NCBI GenBank assembly: GCA_947451925.1
Contig: CANGAW010000006.1
Location: forward strand, 1-64,000
DNA: 64,000 nucleotides
Origin: Burkholderiales bacterium
GTDB taxonomy: Bacteria > Pseudomonadota > Gammaproteobacteria > Burkholderiales > Burkholderiaceae_D
Reading direction: 5' to 3'
The position numbers were made by a program, and so were the translations under genes. Within the stretch, counting starts at the first letter, position 1. Each line of letters starts with the position of its first letter. Shown here one piece after another: positions 38,658 to 48,535 of this stretch. The notes beneath the pieces are model-generated. The model was not told where the DNA came from. It did not search any database and worked only from the letters and a program-made list of their open reading frames with translations.

Positions 38658-39611
38658 TCAGTTGCTTATCTGGGCGCTGAAAAAATCACGTGCGGCAGCA
38701 GCATCGGCGTCAATCGCCTTGGTCAGCGTGGCGAGGTCGTCATATTTTTCTTCGTCACGCAGCTTGTGTAGAAATTCGACGCGGATCAATTTGCCATAGC
38801 ACTGCGCTGAAAAATCAAACAGGTGGACTTCAAGCAGCACGCGACCATTATCTTCAACCGTCGGTCGCACACCCATACTGGCTACAGCCGGTAAAGGCTG
38901 CCCGGCCAGACCATGTACCTGCACCACAAAAATGCCGGACAGCGCAGGGCGCTTGTGCGCGATGCGCAAATTCAGTGTGGGAAAGCCGATCGTGCGTCCC
39001 AGTTTTTTTCCATGCAGCACACGGCCCGTAATCGCATAAGGCTGACCTAGCAGCTCGGCTACGCGAGCAAAGTCATTGCCCTGCAAAACACGGCGCACTG
39101 CCGAAGAAGAAATCCGGTCGCCCTCATGCATCACCGTTTGCAGCGCCACCACTTCGAAGCCGAACTGGCGACCCGCCTCGCGCAGCATGGCAAAGTTGCC
39201 TGCCCGTTTGGCACCAAAACAAAAGTCGTCACCAACGATGAGCCATTTGACTTGCAAACCATTGACCAGCACGTCTTTAATAAACGCTTCAGGTGACAGT
39301 GCGGCAAAAGCCGCATTGAAGTGCTCAACGATGACCCTGTCTACACCGGCCCCCGCCAAGGCTTGCAGCTTGTCCCGCAAATTGGCAATGCGGGCCGGAG
39401 CACGGCCGGGGTCGCCTGCGAGTCCGGCGAAAAACTCACGCGGGTGCGGCTCGAAGGTCATCACCGTTGCATCGATTCCCAGTCTTTTGGCGGCCTCTTG
39501 CACGCGCGCGAGCAAAGCCCGATGGCCGCGATGCATGCCATCGAAATTGCCGATCGTCAGCGCGCAAGGGCGGCGTGCGTCGGCGTTGGGAAGTCCACGA
39601 AATACCTTCAT
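38658..39611 (-). CDS. ribF: Bifunctional riboflavin kinase/FAD synthetase
   Basis: Converts riboflavin to FMN and FAD. 317 residues from ATG 39611 (MKVFRGLP); an ATG seven codons earlier is possible and neither has a strong ribosome site. The N-terminal adenylyltransferase half has IGNFDGMHRGH; the C-terminal kinase half has GRTIGFPTLNL and IRVEFLHKLRDEEKYD. I see no FMN riboswitch in front. It is the first gene of the block leading to ileS and lspA. Confidence 0.96.
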   Translation of the reverse strand: MKVFRGLPNADARRPCALTIGNFDGMHRGHRALLARVQEAAKRLGIDATVMTFEPHPREFFAGLAGDPGRAPARIANLRDKLQALAGAGVDRVIVEHFNAAFAALSPEAFIKDVLVNGLQVKWLIVGDDFCFGAKRAGNFAMLREAGRQFGFEVVALQTVMHEGDRISSSAVRRVLQGNDFARVAELLGQPYAITGRVLHGKKLGRTIGFPTLNLRIAHKRPALSGIFVVQVHGLAGQPLPAVASMGVRPTVEDNGRVLLEVHLFDFSAQCYGKLIRVEFLHKLRDEEKYDDLATLTKAIDADAAAARDFFSAQISN

Positions 39612-39736
39612 GCGCTGGTGAATTGAATGCAACAGGTGGAAAGCCGTCGATTATAGTTGTTTTCCTTGGTCTTCCCGCAATGCAAAGCGATGACAAAGCG
39701 CGGCTCTCATCCGGCGTTTGAAATTTCTCTGCTTCC

Positions 39737-40462
39737 CTACATGGCACCCCACATCGCCTGTATCACCGTAATTGCGGCCAAGCCGGCAGTCTCGGTGCGC
39801 AATACCCGCTCGCCCATGGACAGGCACAGTGCGCCATGGGCAATGGCGGCGTTTTCTTCGGTGTCAGTAAATCCGCCTTCAGGGCCGATCATGATGGTGA
39901 CGGCCTGTGGCGGCTGGTGGCGGGCCCAGTCCGACAGGGATTGCCCGGCGCGGGGCGAAAGTAAAATCCGGCGGTGCAGGTCTTGCTGGCCCACCCACTG
40001 CGTGAAATTCGTTGGTTCGGCCAGATGCGGCAGCCGGTTGCGGCCGCATTGTTCGGCAGCGGCGACGATGATGCCTTGCCAATGCTGCATTTTTTTCTCG
40101 GCACGTTCGGCAGATAATTTGACAACACATCGGCTGGCAGCCAGCGGTGCAATGGCGGTTGCGCCCAGCTCGACCGCTTTTTCCACGATCCAGTCCATCT
40201 TGCTGCCTTCGGGCAGTGCTTGTGCCAGAGTCAGTGCGTGCGCCGGCTCTGCCTCGCGCACAGAAAAGGACTTGAGTTCGACCTGCACCTGTTTTTTATC
40301 AATCTGCAGCACGGTGGCAGAGTATTCACCGCCCTTGCCATTAAAAAGCGTAATAACTTCATCGACCGCCAGGCGCAGCACATGGATATGACGCGCAACT
40401 TCGTCCGACAGTGTCAGGCGCAGTCCGACCTCCAGTGGTTCATTGCAAAAAAAACGGGGCAT
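39737..40462 (-). CDS. rsmE: 16S rRNA (uracil1498-N3)-methyltransferase
   Basis: A 241-residue SPOUT-family methyltransferase. ATG 40462 gives the standard PRFFCNEPL start; the open frame upstream is not conserved sequence. N-terminal PUA-like RNA-binding region, then the knotted SAM site with IGPEGGFTDTEE and MGERVLRTETAGLAAI. It methylates U1498 of 16S rRNA. Divergent from transketolase. Confidence 0.96.
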   Translation of the reverse strand: MPRFFCNEPLEVGLRLTLSDEVARHIHVLRLAVDEVITLFNGKGGEYSATVLQIDKKQVQVELKSFSVREAEPAHALTLAQALPEGSKMDWIVEKAVELGATAIAPLAASRCVVKLSAERAEKKMQHWQGIIVAAAEQCGRNRLPHLAEPTNFTQWVGQQDLHRRILLSPRAGQSLSDWARHQPPQAVTIMIGPEGGFTDTEENAAIAHGALCLSMGERVLRTETAGLAAITVIQAMWGAM

Positions 40463-40590
40463 GATCGGCTTGATAAAAAAGTGATGGAGCGGTCTTGAAT
40501 TGTAAGCGGGTGGTGACCGTCTGGTAAAATTCGTGGTTTTTCGGCAGACAAAAAACGCATCAGCGGCCTCTGCCATTCAATCTTACCAAC

Positions 40591-42585
40591 ATGAATCCAA
40601 CTTTAAATACCAGCAAGATGGCTAATGCGATTCGCGCACTGGCAATGGACGCCGTGCAAAAGGCCAACTCCGGACATCCCGGCATGCCTATGGGAATGGC
40701 CGAGATTGCCGTAGCGTTGTGGAGCACGCATCTGCGCCATAACCCTGCCGATCCGAAATGGATAGACCGTGATCGCTTCGTCGTCTCCAACGGCCATGGC
40801 TCCATGTTGCTGTATGCGTTGCTGCATTTGTCAGGTTATCAGCTGCCGATTGAAGAGCTGAAAAATTTCCGTCAGCTGCACTCGAAAACACCGGGCCATC
40901 CGGAAGTCGATATCACCCCGGGTGTGGAAACCACCACCGGCCCGCTCGGGCAAGGTCTGACCAATGCCGTTGGTATGGCACTGGCAGAGTCTTTATTGTC
41001 GGCGCAATTCAACAAGCCCGGCTTTGACATCATTGACCACTACACCTATGTGTTCCTCGGCGACGGTTGTCTGATGGAAGGCATCAGCCACGAAGCCTGC
41101 TCGCTGGCCGGCACCTTGCGCCTGCCCAAGCTGATTGCGCTGTATGACGACAATGGCATTTCAATTGACGGCAAAGTCGACGGCTGGTTCCGCGACGATA
41201 CGCCCAAGCGTTTTGAAGCCTACGGCTGGAACGTGATTGCCGCTGTCGATGGTCACAATGTGGAAGCCGTTGCCGCTGCCGTGGCTGCTGCGAAAAAATC
41301 TGACCGTCCAACCCTGATCTGCTGCAAGACAGTGATCGGCAAGGGCGCTCCAAACATGCAGGGCAGTGACAAGGTCCATGGTGCAGCGCTCGGCGACACC
41401 GAAATTGCCGCTACCCGCGCCGCCATTGACTGGCCGCATGCGCCGTTTGATATTCCGGCAGAGGTCTACGCGGACTGGGACGCTAAAGCAAAAGGCGCCA
41501 CCCTGCAGTCTGCGTGGGAACAAAAATTTGCCGCATATCGTGCGCAATTTCCGGCTGAAGCGGCAGAGCTGTTGCGTCGTATGGCTGGCGTACTGCCCGA
41601 GCAATTTGCACAAACGGTTGAGGCCTACATTGCCGCTTGCGTTGAGAAAAAAGAAACCATCGCCACCCGTAAAGCCAGCCAGAACGCGATTCAGGCCTTT
41701 GCGCCCGTGTTACCGGAATTTTTAGGCGGCTCGGCCGACCTGACCGGTTCCAACCTCACCAACTGGAAAGAATGTATTGCCGTGCGCGCCGGCGTACCGG
41801 GCAACCATATCAACTATGGCGTGCGCGAATTTGGCATGAGCGCCATCATGAATGGTATTGCGCTGCATGGCGGCTATATTCCCTTCGGCGCGACCTTCCT
41901 GACCTTCTCGGATTACAGCCGCAACGCACTGCGTATGGCGGCGCTGATGAAAATCCGTTCGATTTTCGTCTTCACGCATGATTCGATTGGTCTGGGTGAA
42001 GATGGCCCTACCCATCAGTCCGTTGAACACATTTCGAGCATGCGCCTGATTCCGAATCTGGATAACTGGCGTCCTTGCGACACCGTTGAATCCGCGATTG
42101 CGTGGGAGCAGGCAGTGCTTCGTCATAACGGCCCGAGCACTTTGATTTTCTCGCGCCAGAACTTGCCTTACATGGCACGCAGCCAGGAGCAAATTGCTGC
42201 AGTCCGCCGCGGTGGCTATGTGCTGAAAGACGCAGAAAAACCGCAAGCGATTCTGATTGCTACCGGCTCCGAAGTCGAGCTGGCAATGAATGCAGCACAG
42301 GCACTGGCGGCAGAAGGTATTGCTGTTCGTGTGGTGTCGATGCCGAGCACGGATGTATTTGACCGGCAGGACGCCGCCTACAAAGCCAGCGTGCTGACCA
42401 AAGGGGTGCCGCGTGTGGCGGTTGAGGCCGGCGTGACGGACTTCTGGTTCAAATATGTAGGCCTCGAAGGCGCGGTGATCGGCATTGACAGCTTTGGCGA
42501 ATCCGCGCCAGCCGGTGCCTTGTTCAAGTATTTCGGTTTCACAATCGAGAACGTTGTGGCCGCGGTCAAATCCGTATTGATTTGA
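40591..42585 (+). CDS. tktA: Transketolase
   Basis: A 664-residue thiamine-diphosphate enzyme of the pentose phosphate and Calvin-type pathways. TPP-binding [18 protein letters not shown] with Asp/Asn metal ligands, early [17 protein letters not shown], and the second-domain [12 protein letters not shown] and [14 protein letters not shown]. gapA follows after 73 bases, so the two sugar-phosphate enzymes are probably co-expressed. Confidence 0.97.
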   Translation: MNPTLNTSKMANAIRALAMDAVQKANSGHPGMPMGMAEIAVALWSTHLRHNPADPKWIDRDRFVVSNGHGSMLLYALLHLSGYQLPIEELKNFRQLHSKTPGHPEVDITPGVETTTGPLGQGLTNAVGMALAESLLSAQFNKPGFDIIDHYTYVFLGDGCLMEGISHEACSLAGTLRLPKLIALYDDNGISIDGKVDGWFRDDTPKRFEAYGWNVIAAVDGHNVEAVAAAVAAAKKSDRPTLICCKTVIGKGAPNMQGSDKVHGAALGDTEIAATRAAIDWPHAPFDIPAEVYADWDAKAKGATLQSAWEQKFAAYRAQFPAEAAELLRRMAGVLPEQFAQTVEAYIAACVEKKETIATRKASQNAIQAFAPVLPEFLGGSADLTGSNLTNWKECIAVRAGVPGNHINYGVREFGMSAIMNGIALHGGYIPFGATFLTFSDYSRNALRMAALMKIRSIFVFTHDSIGLGEDGPTHQSVEHISSMRLIPNLDNWRPCDTVESAIAWEQAVLRHNGPSTLIFSRQNLPYMARSQEQIAAVRRGGYVLKDAEKPQAILIATGSEVELAMNAAQALAAEGIAVRVVSMPSTDVFDRQDAAYKASVLTKGVPRVAVEAGVTDFWFKYVGLEGAVIGIDSFGESAPAGALFKYFGFTIENVVAAVKSVLI

Positions 42586-42597
42586 TCTGACCTTATT

Positions 42598-42636
42598 CAT
42601 TTCAATTGCACATTTCAATTGCTTATTTCATCTGCT
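42598..42636. repeat. 13-bp tandem repeat between tktA and gapA
   Basis: CATTTCAATTGCA, CATTTCAATTGCT and TATTTCATCTGCT follow head to tail just ahead of the gapA ribosome site. Probably slippage-generated. Confidence 0.8.
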
Positions 42637-42658
42637 TATCACTATTCAGGAGATCAAC

Positions 42659-43669
42659 ATGACTATCAAGGTTGCCATTAATGGCTATGGCCGCATCGGC
42701 CGCAATATCCTGCGCGCCCACTATGAAGGCGGCAAGAAAAACGACATCCAGATCGTCGCCATCAATGATCTCGGCAATGCCGAATCCAATGCCCACCTGA
42801 CCCGCTACGACACTGCGCACGGCAAATTCCCCGGCACCGTTACGGTCGACGGCGACAACATGATCGTCAACGGCGACAAGATCCGCGTCTTCGCGCAACG
42901 CAATCCATCCGACATCCCTTGGGGTGAACTGGGTGTGGATGTTGTGCTGGAGTGCACCGGCTTTTTCACCACCAAAGAAAAAGCCTCGGCCCACATCCGC
43001 GGCGGCGCCAAAAAAGTCATCATCTCCGCTCCCGGTGGCAAGGATGTCGATGCGACGGTGGTGTTTGGTGTCAATCAGGGCGTCTTGAAAGCAAGCGACA
43101 CCGTGATCTCGAACGCATCCTGCACCACCAACTGTCTGGCACCGCTGGTCAAGCCTTTGAACGACACCATCGGTGTGGTCAATGGCCTGATGACCACCGT
43201 TCATGCGTACACCAATGACCAGGTGCTGACAGACGTGATGCACGAAGACTTGCGTCGCGCCCGTTCAGCCACCCAATCAATGATCCCGACCAAGACCGGT
43301 GCAGCCGCTGCCGTTGGTCTGGTGCTGCCAGAGTTGAATGGCCGCCTCGATGGCTTCTCGATCCGCGTGCCGACCATCAATGTCTCCATCGTTGACTTGT
43401 CTTTCATCGCCGCGCGTGACACTACGGTTGAAGAAATCAACGCGATCATGAAAGCAGCTGCCGATGGTCCGTTGAAAGGCGTTTTGACCTACAACACCGA
43501 GCCACTGGTGTCGGTTGACTTCAACCACAATCCGGCGTCGAGCAATTTCGATGCGACCCTGACCAAGGTTTCAGGCCGTCTGGTCAAAGTCTCGTCATGG
43601 TATGACAACGAGTGGGGCTTCTCGAACCGCATGCTCGACACCACGATGGCGCTGATGACGGCAAAATAA
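42659..43669 (+). CDS. gapA: Glyceraldehyde-3-phosphate dehydrogenase, type I
   Basis: A 336-residue tetrameric NAD-dependent glycolytic/gluconeogenic enzyme. NGYGRIGRN at the NAD site, catalytic [12 protein letters not shown], and the C-terminal [18 protein letters not shown] lies just before the ATG. A strong terminator follows. Confidence 0.97.
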   Translation: MTIKVAINGYGRIGRNILRAHYEGGKKNDIQIVAINDLGNAESNAHLTRYDTAHGKFPGTVTVDGDNMIVNGDKIRVFAQRNPSDIPWGELGVDVVLECTGFFTTKEKASAHIRGGAKKVIISAPGGKDVDATVVFGVNQGVLKASDTVISNASCTTNCLAPLVKPLNDTIGVVNGLMTTVHAYTNDQVLTDVMHEDLRRARSATQSMIPTKTGAAAAVGLVLPELNGRLDGFSIRVPTINVSIVDLSFIAARDTTVEEINAIMKAAADGPLKGVLTYNTEPLVSVDFNHNPASSNFDATLTKVSGRLVKVSSWYDNEWGFSNRMLDTTMALMTAK

Positions 43670-43686
43670 GCCACGCAGCAGAAAAG

Positions 43687-43716
43687 AAAAATCCCGCTTC
43701 ATGCGGGATTTTTTTT
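43687..43716. terminator. Bidirectional terminator after gapA
   Basis: AAAAATCCCGC (43687-43697) / GCGGGATTTTT (43703-43713) with loop TTCAT. A and T tracts on both flanks serve gapA and the convergent DUF799 gene. Confidence 0.92.
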
Positions 43717-43731
43717 GTCCTGTCCTCGAGC

Positions 43732-44385
43732 TTAATATTTTTCGAAATGTGGCGAACGCGGCCCTGGCAGCAAGCCGCCTGGTCTGGCCGCCAGCAAACG
43801 ATAGCTGGTCATGCGCGCAACCGAATGTCCCTGGTCACCGATGTTATTGGCAACCTGTTTGATCAGGCCGGCGATCAGCATGACGGCCAGGCTGTTGCTG
43901 CTATTGTTTTGTCCTTCAGAACTCGATGCGCTTGCTGCACCGTCCCACAATAACTGACCGCTGCGTGTATCAACGAGTCTGGCTTTGGCGGCCACGATGA
44001 CAGAGCTGTCGAAGATCTGATACACCGCGCCGTACTGTTCGATCGTGATGAAGAGTGCGGCGTCGGCACCAAAAATTTCATTGAGTTTTTCCAGTGGTGC
44101 CTGATGCATTTCTCCCGGATGCGGCAAGCCGTTTTCCTTGAAGGTCTGGTCAACCAGCGCTACCGGAAAAACATAGTAGCCAGCTTCGGCCAGTGGCGCT
44201 GTTACCGTCGACAACATGCTGTAAGAGGCGCGCACGTCCGGCGAGTTGTTCAGTGGAGGCAGAACCAGAATCGAGCGCGGCTTGCTTTGTTTTAAGGCGG
44301 TGTAGTCATAGGCTTTGGGCGTTGCGCAAGCGCCCAACAGCATCATTAAGCACAGCAGCAACAGTCGTGAAATGAATGAGTTCAT
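43732..44385 (-). CDS. DUF799 family lipoprotein (GNA1162-like)
   Basis: A 217-residue lipoprotein with lipobox LLGAC (Cys near residue 20). The mature part has the DUF799 pattern: RSILVLPPLNNSPDV, YYVFPVALVDQTFKENG, DAALFITIEQYG and LVDTRSGQLLWDG, a TolB/LpoB/CsgG-related fold. The third gene of a trio with a DUF4810 and a CsgG-family lipoprotein. In Neisseria the homologous trio is known as surface/periplasm lipoproteins of undefined function; a trans-envelope assembly role is inference. Confidence 0.85.
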   Translation of the reverse strand: MNSFISRLLLLCLMMLLGACATPKAYDYTALKQSKPRSILVLPPLNNSPDVRASYSMLSTVTAPLAEAGYYVFPVALVDQTFKENGLPHPGEMHQAPLEKLNEIFGADAALFITIEQYGAVYQIFDSSVIVAAKARLVDTRSGQLLWDGAASASSSEGQNNSSNSLAVMLIAGLIKQVANNIGDQGHSVARMTSYRLLAARPGGLLPGPRSPHFEKY

Positions 44386-44438
44386 GGCAGGTCTTAAGGT
44401 CCGTTTGAAAATGCTTGTAGGTGCTATACGAGAAAAGT

Positions 44439-44529
44439 CACTGGACCCCAGCCTGCGCTGGGGTGACCTCAGAGTTTGACGCGCTGCTGACGCTACTACC
44501 GTCGCCCCAGCGCAGGCTGGGGCCCAGTG
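44439..44529. repeat. REP-like inverted pair (REPIN/MITE-like)
   Basis: Two 29-base arms, 44439-44467 and 44501-44529, are inverted copies of each other with two mismatches, separated by 33 bases. Each arm holds its own palindrome CCCCAGC-CTGC-GCTGGGG. This is the architecture of a REP doublet. It sits in the 192-base gap between the DUF4810 and DUF799 genes. No other copy was noticed in the window. Confidence 0.75.
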
Positions 44530-44577
44530 TCTTTGCTTAAGTAATAAAAAATAGTTATTCGCTTTTCCATCAGAGGT

Positions 44578-44937
44578 TTAGTTGGCTTTGATGCGGGCAA
44601 TCAAACGGTTCATGTACACCGTTGATTCGGGAAACAAGGCTTTTTCATGTTCCAGTGATTGCACTGCAGCGTCGGGTTTGCCGGTCTGAAAATACAGAAA
44701 TCCCAAATGGGCGTGGTAGCCAGGCGGAACAGATTTATTGGTGGCGCGGGCTTTTTCGGCATCGAGCCCGAGCTTGATAATTTGCTCTTCAGCCGAGACT
44801 TTGCCGGGCTCGCTATAAATCGTATAGACCTGGTCTTCGTAACTGCCCCATTGGTACAAACTTTGTTTCTGGTTGGCGCAGCCTGCCAATATCAACAGGC
44901 TGCTGCCAAGCACGAGTAAAATTTTTGCAGGCTGCAT
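44578..44937 (-). CDS. DUF4810 family lipoprotein
   Basis: A 119-residue lipoprotein: signal and lipobox LILAGC (Cys near residue 20), then QSLYQWGSYEDQVY, the hallmark of DUF4810, and a TPR-like helical pair (GYHAHLGFLYFQTGKPDAAV). The function is unknown. It follows the CsgG-family gene by 16 bases and precedes the DUF799 gene. Confidence 0.86.
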   Translation of the reverse strand: MQPAKILLVLGSSLLILAGCANQKQSLYQWGSYEDQVYTIYSEPGKVSAEEQIIKLGLDAEKARATNKSVPPGYHAHLGFLYFQTGKPDAAVQSLEHEKALFPESTVYMNRLIARIKAN

Positions 44938-44953
44938 TCTCTATTCCTCGCGA

Positions 44954-45637
44954 TCAGTTGGCGGGTTTCCATGCGCCGCGTTCTATGCCTTCAACCAGAC
45001 GGTTGACTGCCTCGCGAATGGCCAGATCGAGCACCTTGCCATTGAGTGTGGAGTCATAGGAAGCCGTGCCGCCAAAGCCGATGATTTCCCGGTTCGATAG
45101 TGCATATTCACCGGCTCCCTGCACGGAGAAAATCACTTCCGAGGTCAGGGCGTTGACAATGTTGAGGCTGACCTTGGAATAAGCTACCTGTTGCTTGCCG
45201 CGACCGAGTATGCCGAACAATTGCTGGTCGCCGGTTTCTTTGCGGCCGAATTCTGTAACGTCTCCGGTGACGACAAATTCAGCACCTTTAAGCTGCTGGT
45301 CTTTGCCACGCAGCCGCGCTTCTTCCTTGATTTCATTCATGTTGTCGCGGTCGAGCACGGTAAAGCGATTCGATTGCTGCAGATGTGAAATCAGGATGGT
45401 TTTGGATTGCGCACCCAGACGGTCGACGCCATCCGAGAACATGCCGCGCAAAAAGCCTGAACGATTATCGAATTTTCCAACCGCCAGACTGCTACGTGGG
45501 CCGTTGTAACTGGTATTGGCAGAGTTGACTTGTTTGGGAGCGATCGCCACCGAGCTTTCGGTGGCGCAGCCACCCAATCCAAGCAGAAAAATAAAGCAGA
45601 GCGTCAACGCTGCGAGGGGCGCAAATGGTTTTGTCAT
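44954..45637 (-). CDS. CsgG/HfaB family lipoprotein
   Basis: A 227-residue lipoprotein of the CsgG family: lipobox LGLGGC (Cys near residue 24), RSSLAVGKFDNRSGFLRG, SKTILISHLQQSNRFTVLDRDN, EFVVTGDVTEFGRK and VNVV-type strands (VSLNIVNALTSEVIFS). CsgG itself is an outer-membrane export pore for curli; this shorter relative lacks any curlin gene nearby, so it may be only a periplasmic or outer-membrane accessory. First gene of the trio. Confidence 0.88.
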   Translation of the reverse strand: MTKPFAPLAALTLCFIFLLGLGGCATESSVAIAPKQVNSANTSYNGPRSSLAVGKFDNRSGFLRGMFSDGVDRLGAQSKTILISHLQQSNRFTVLDRDNMNEIKEEARLRGKDQQLKGAEFVVTGDVTEFGRKETGDQQLFGILGRGKQQVAYSKVSLNIVNALTSEVIFSVQGAGEYALSNREIIGFGGTASYDSTLNGKVLDLAIREAVNRLVEGIERGAWKPAN

Positions 45638-45766
45638 GACTTGCCTTGAGAAGTGGGAAGGGGAGAATCAAGCAGCGTTTGGCTGAAAGAATGTTGCCAT
45701 GATATTAATGATGAAAATTATTGTCAATTGCTAATGTGAGCGCTTGTCCAAAGTACGTGCAATCAA

Positions 45767-48499
45767 TCAGGCTGCACCCAGTACCGCCGTCCAGCAAAGT
45801 TTGACGGCATCGCTTGCTGCCGCCACCTGATCGAAGGCGACCCGCGCCCGGTCTTCGCCTTTCATGCGTATCTGGTGCTGCATTTTCCGAAACAGTCGAT
45901 AGGCATTGGCAACCGAGTCGGCCAGACTGGCATCAATCAATTGCAGTTGTCCGCTGAGTTTGAGCAGGGCGATATTGCCGATGTCACCAGTCATTTCCGG
46001 GTAGTTTGCTGCATGTCGCAGCACCAGAAACTGGACGATGAATTCAATATCTATCATGCCGCCGGCATCATGCTTGAGATCGAATAAATCTGTTTTGTTC
46101 GGATGGGCGTCATGCATTTTTTGGCGCATGGACAGAATCGATTCACGCAGCGCGGCCTCGTCACGCGGCTGTCGCAAAACTTGTTCACGCAAAGCTTCGA
46201 AGCGTGCACCTATGTCTGCGTCACCAGCGCAATAACGGGCGCGGGTCAGTGCCTGGTGTTCCCAGATCCACGCCGATTCCCGCTGATATTTTTCAAACGA
46301 CGCAAAGGATGAAACCAATAATCCGCTGGCGCCATCGGGCCGCAAGGCAATGTCAATGTCAAACAAAATGCCGGCTGGCGTGTGCGACGTCATCCAGGTG
46401 ATAAAGCGTTGTGCCAGTCGGGCATACAGCGCCGGTGCGTCAGGGTGATCGTCGTCATACAAAAAGATTACGTCCAGATCAGAGGCGTAGCCAAGTTCCT
46501 TGCCGCCGAGCTTGCCATAGGCGATAACGGCAAACTGCGGTACGTCGCGATGTCGTGTGGCGATGGTTTGCCAAACGGCTTTGAGGGTGGCCGCCACGAT
46601 CACATCGGCCAGCGCAGACAAATGGTCAGCCAGCCGCTCGACGGTTAAGACCCCGTCGAGATCCTGCGCCAGCAAGCGAAACTGCTGCGCATGATGCAGT
46701 TCGCGCAGCACATCCATCTGGCGTTCGGTGTCGCCGGCAAAACTATCGAGCTGGCGCCCACACTCGCTGGCAAATGCCGGCCAGTCCGGTGCCATGAACA
46801 AGGCGGCATCGTCGAGCAACTCATCAAGCAGCAGCGGATGACGAGTCAGATATTTGGCTGCCCATTCACTGGCTGCGATCATGCGAATCACGCGCAACAG
46901 CGCATGCGGATATTCGGTCAGTAGCGAGAGGTAAGCCGAACGGCGCGCAATCGTTTCAAAAAAATCGATCAAGCGGTTGAGCGTGGTCGCGCAAGACTCA
47001 ACAGTTTGTTTCGCCACCAAAGGCAAGGCGGCACGCATTAAGGCCTGCAGCCGGTTGCGGCTGGATTCCGGCAGCGATTGCAAACGGGGCGAGTGCCAGC
47101 TAGCCAGTAGTCTTTGTGCAGAAAGTTCTGACTGGTCGAATCCGAGTTCATCCAGATAGTCGGTCAGGATTTCTGCGCTGACCTCTTCCAGCACCGGGAT
47201 AGCAGCGGCCAGGCCACTCTCGTTTTCTGTGGTGCTGATGGCCGTCTTGTCGGTAAAAATCGCATCGAATTGTGCGGCCACCCATGTGCGCTGCGCGTTC
47301 AGCGCCGTCATCAGCGCTGACACGTCGGCATAGCCCATCATTTGCGCAATCACCAGCTGGTCTGCGGCGCTTGAAGGCAGCACATGGGTTTGCGCGTCAT
47401 CCAGATATTGCAGACGGTGCTCGAGATTGCGCAGGAAAGTATAGGCATCCAGCAGCTGCGCTACCACTGGCGCGGCCAGCAGCTTTCGTTCAGAGATCAC
47501 CTGCAAGGTATGCCGGGTTGAGCGGTCGCGCAGCGCAGCATCACGCCCGCCGCGTATCAGTTGAAAAACCTGGGCAAGAAATTCAATTTCCCGAATACCG
47601 CCGCGCCCGAGCTTGATATTGACATTGCGTTCGGGATGGCGCGTCTCCTGCCGGATGACTTCGGCACGGATTTGCGCATGCATGGTACGCAGCGCATTGA
47701 TCGAGCCGAAATCCAGATAGCGACGGTAAACGAAAGGCCGCACGATGGCGTCAAGCAGCGCCACATCGGCGGCTTTACCGCTGAGTGCACGCGCTTTGAC
47801 CCATGCATAACGCTCCCATTCGCGTCCCTGCACCATCAGATATTCTTCGAGCATGGCAAAGCTGGCCGCCAGCGGGCCGGAATTACCATTCGGGCGCAGC
47901 GCCATATCAACCCGGAACGTAAAACCATCGGCAGTAATTTCAGCAATATCGGCAATGAGTTTTTTTCCGAGCCGGGAAAAAAACTCATGGTTGGACAGTT
48001 GACGTTGTCCGGGGGCGCTCAATACCGTTTCGCCGTCTTCCGGATAGACGAAGATCAGGTCAATGTCGGAGGAGATATTGAGTTCATGTCCGCCTAGCTT
48101 GCCCATGCCAATGACGATCATCTGCTGCTCTTGGCCCGATTCGTCACCGGTTGGCGTGCCATGGCTGGCGCACATTTCTGCGTGCAGTGCATGCAAGTGG
48201 GTGTTGACCGCAAATTCAGCAAAATCCGATATCGTTTTGAGAACTTCTGCCAGATCGGCGCGCTGCGACAGATCTCGTACCGCTAATGCGGACACCAGCA
48301 AATTGCGCAGACGCCGCATGGCTGCTGGCAGCGAAGCGTTTTTGGCCAGCTGGGCTTGGAGAAGCTGGTCAAAGTGCGCCTCGGCAAGCGATAATTCGCA
48401 CAATTGTTCTAATTCCGGTCCGCGTTCAGGGTCGGCATTGAGCCAGCGCTGAACGAAACGTGAAGCGTGCACAGTGTCGGGGGCGGGGAGCGGTATCAT
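45767..48499 (-). CDS. glnE: Bifunctional glutamine synthetase adenylyltransferase/deadenylase
   Basis: A 910-residue enzyme that adenylylates and deadenylylates glutamine synthetase in nitrogen control with PII. Two nucleotidyltransferase cores: MGKLGGHELNISSDIDLIFVY in the N-terminal half and YGKLGGKELGYASDLDVIFLY in the C-terminal half, each with DxD. The length is slightly below the E. coli 946. It is divergent from yhdP, and the two 5' ends lie very close. Confidence 0.96.
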   Translation of the reverse strand: MIPLPAPDTVHASRFVQRWLNADPERGPELEQLCELSLAEAHFDQLLQAQLAKNASLPAAMRRLRNLLVSALAVRDLSQRADLAEVLKTISDFAEFAVNTHLHALHAEMCASHGTPTGDESGQEQQMIVIGMGKLGGHELNISSDIDLIFVYPEDGETVLSAPGQRQLSNHEFFSRLGKKLIADIAEITADGFTFRVDMALRPNGNSGPLAASFAMLEEYLMVQGREWERYAWVKARALSGKAADVALLDAIVRPFVYRRYLDFGSINALRTMHAQIRAEVIRQETRHPERNVNIKLGRGGIREIEFLAQVFQLIRGGRDAALRDRSTRHTLQVISERKLLAAPVVAQLLDAYTFLRNLEHRLQYLDDAQTHVLPSSAADQLVIAQMMGYADVSALMTALNAQRTWVAAQFDAIFTDKTAISTTENESGLAAAIPVLEEVSAEILTDYLDELGFDQSELSAQRLLASWHSPRLQSLPESSRNRLQALMRAALPLVAKQTVESCATTLNRLIDFFETIARRSAYLSLLTEYPHALLRVIRMIAASEWAAKYLTRHPLLLDELLDDAALFMAPDWPAFASECGRQLDSFAGDTERQMDVLRELHHAQQFRLLAQDLDGVLTVERLADHLSALADVIVAATLKAVWQTIATRHRDVPQFAVIAYGKLGGKELGYASDLDVIFLYDDDHPDAPALYARLAQRFITWMTSHTPAGILFDIDIALRPDGASGLLVSSFASFEKYQRESAWIWEHQALTRARYCAGDADIGARFEALREQVLRQPRDEAALRESILSMRQKMHDAHPNKTDLFDLKHDAGGMIDIEFIVQFLVLRHAANYPEMTGDIGNIALLKLSGQLQLIDASLADSVANAYRLFRKMQHQIRMKGEDRARVAFDQVAAASDAVKLCWTAVLGAA

Positions 48500-48535
48500 G
48501 GGCGAAAGATCATTCAGGTTTTGCCGCTTGCGCGC

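Noticed and set aside
39612-39736. FMN riboswitch in front of ribF
   Set aside because: The gap is about 100 bases and shows none of the conserved RFN-element sequence blocks.
41722-42618. A 298-codon open frame on the minus strand inside transketolase
   Set aside because: Antisense shadow; the plus-strand frame encodes an intact transketolase.
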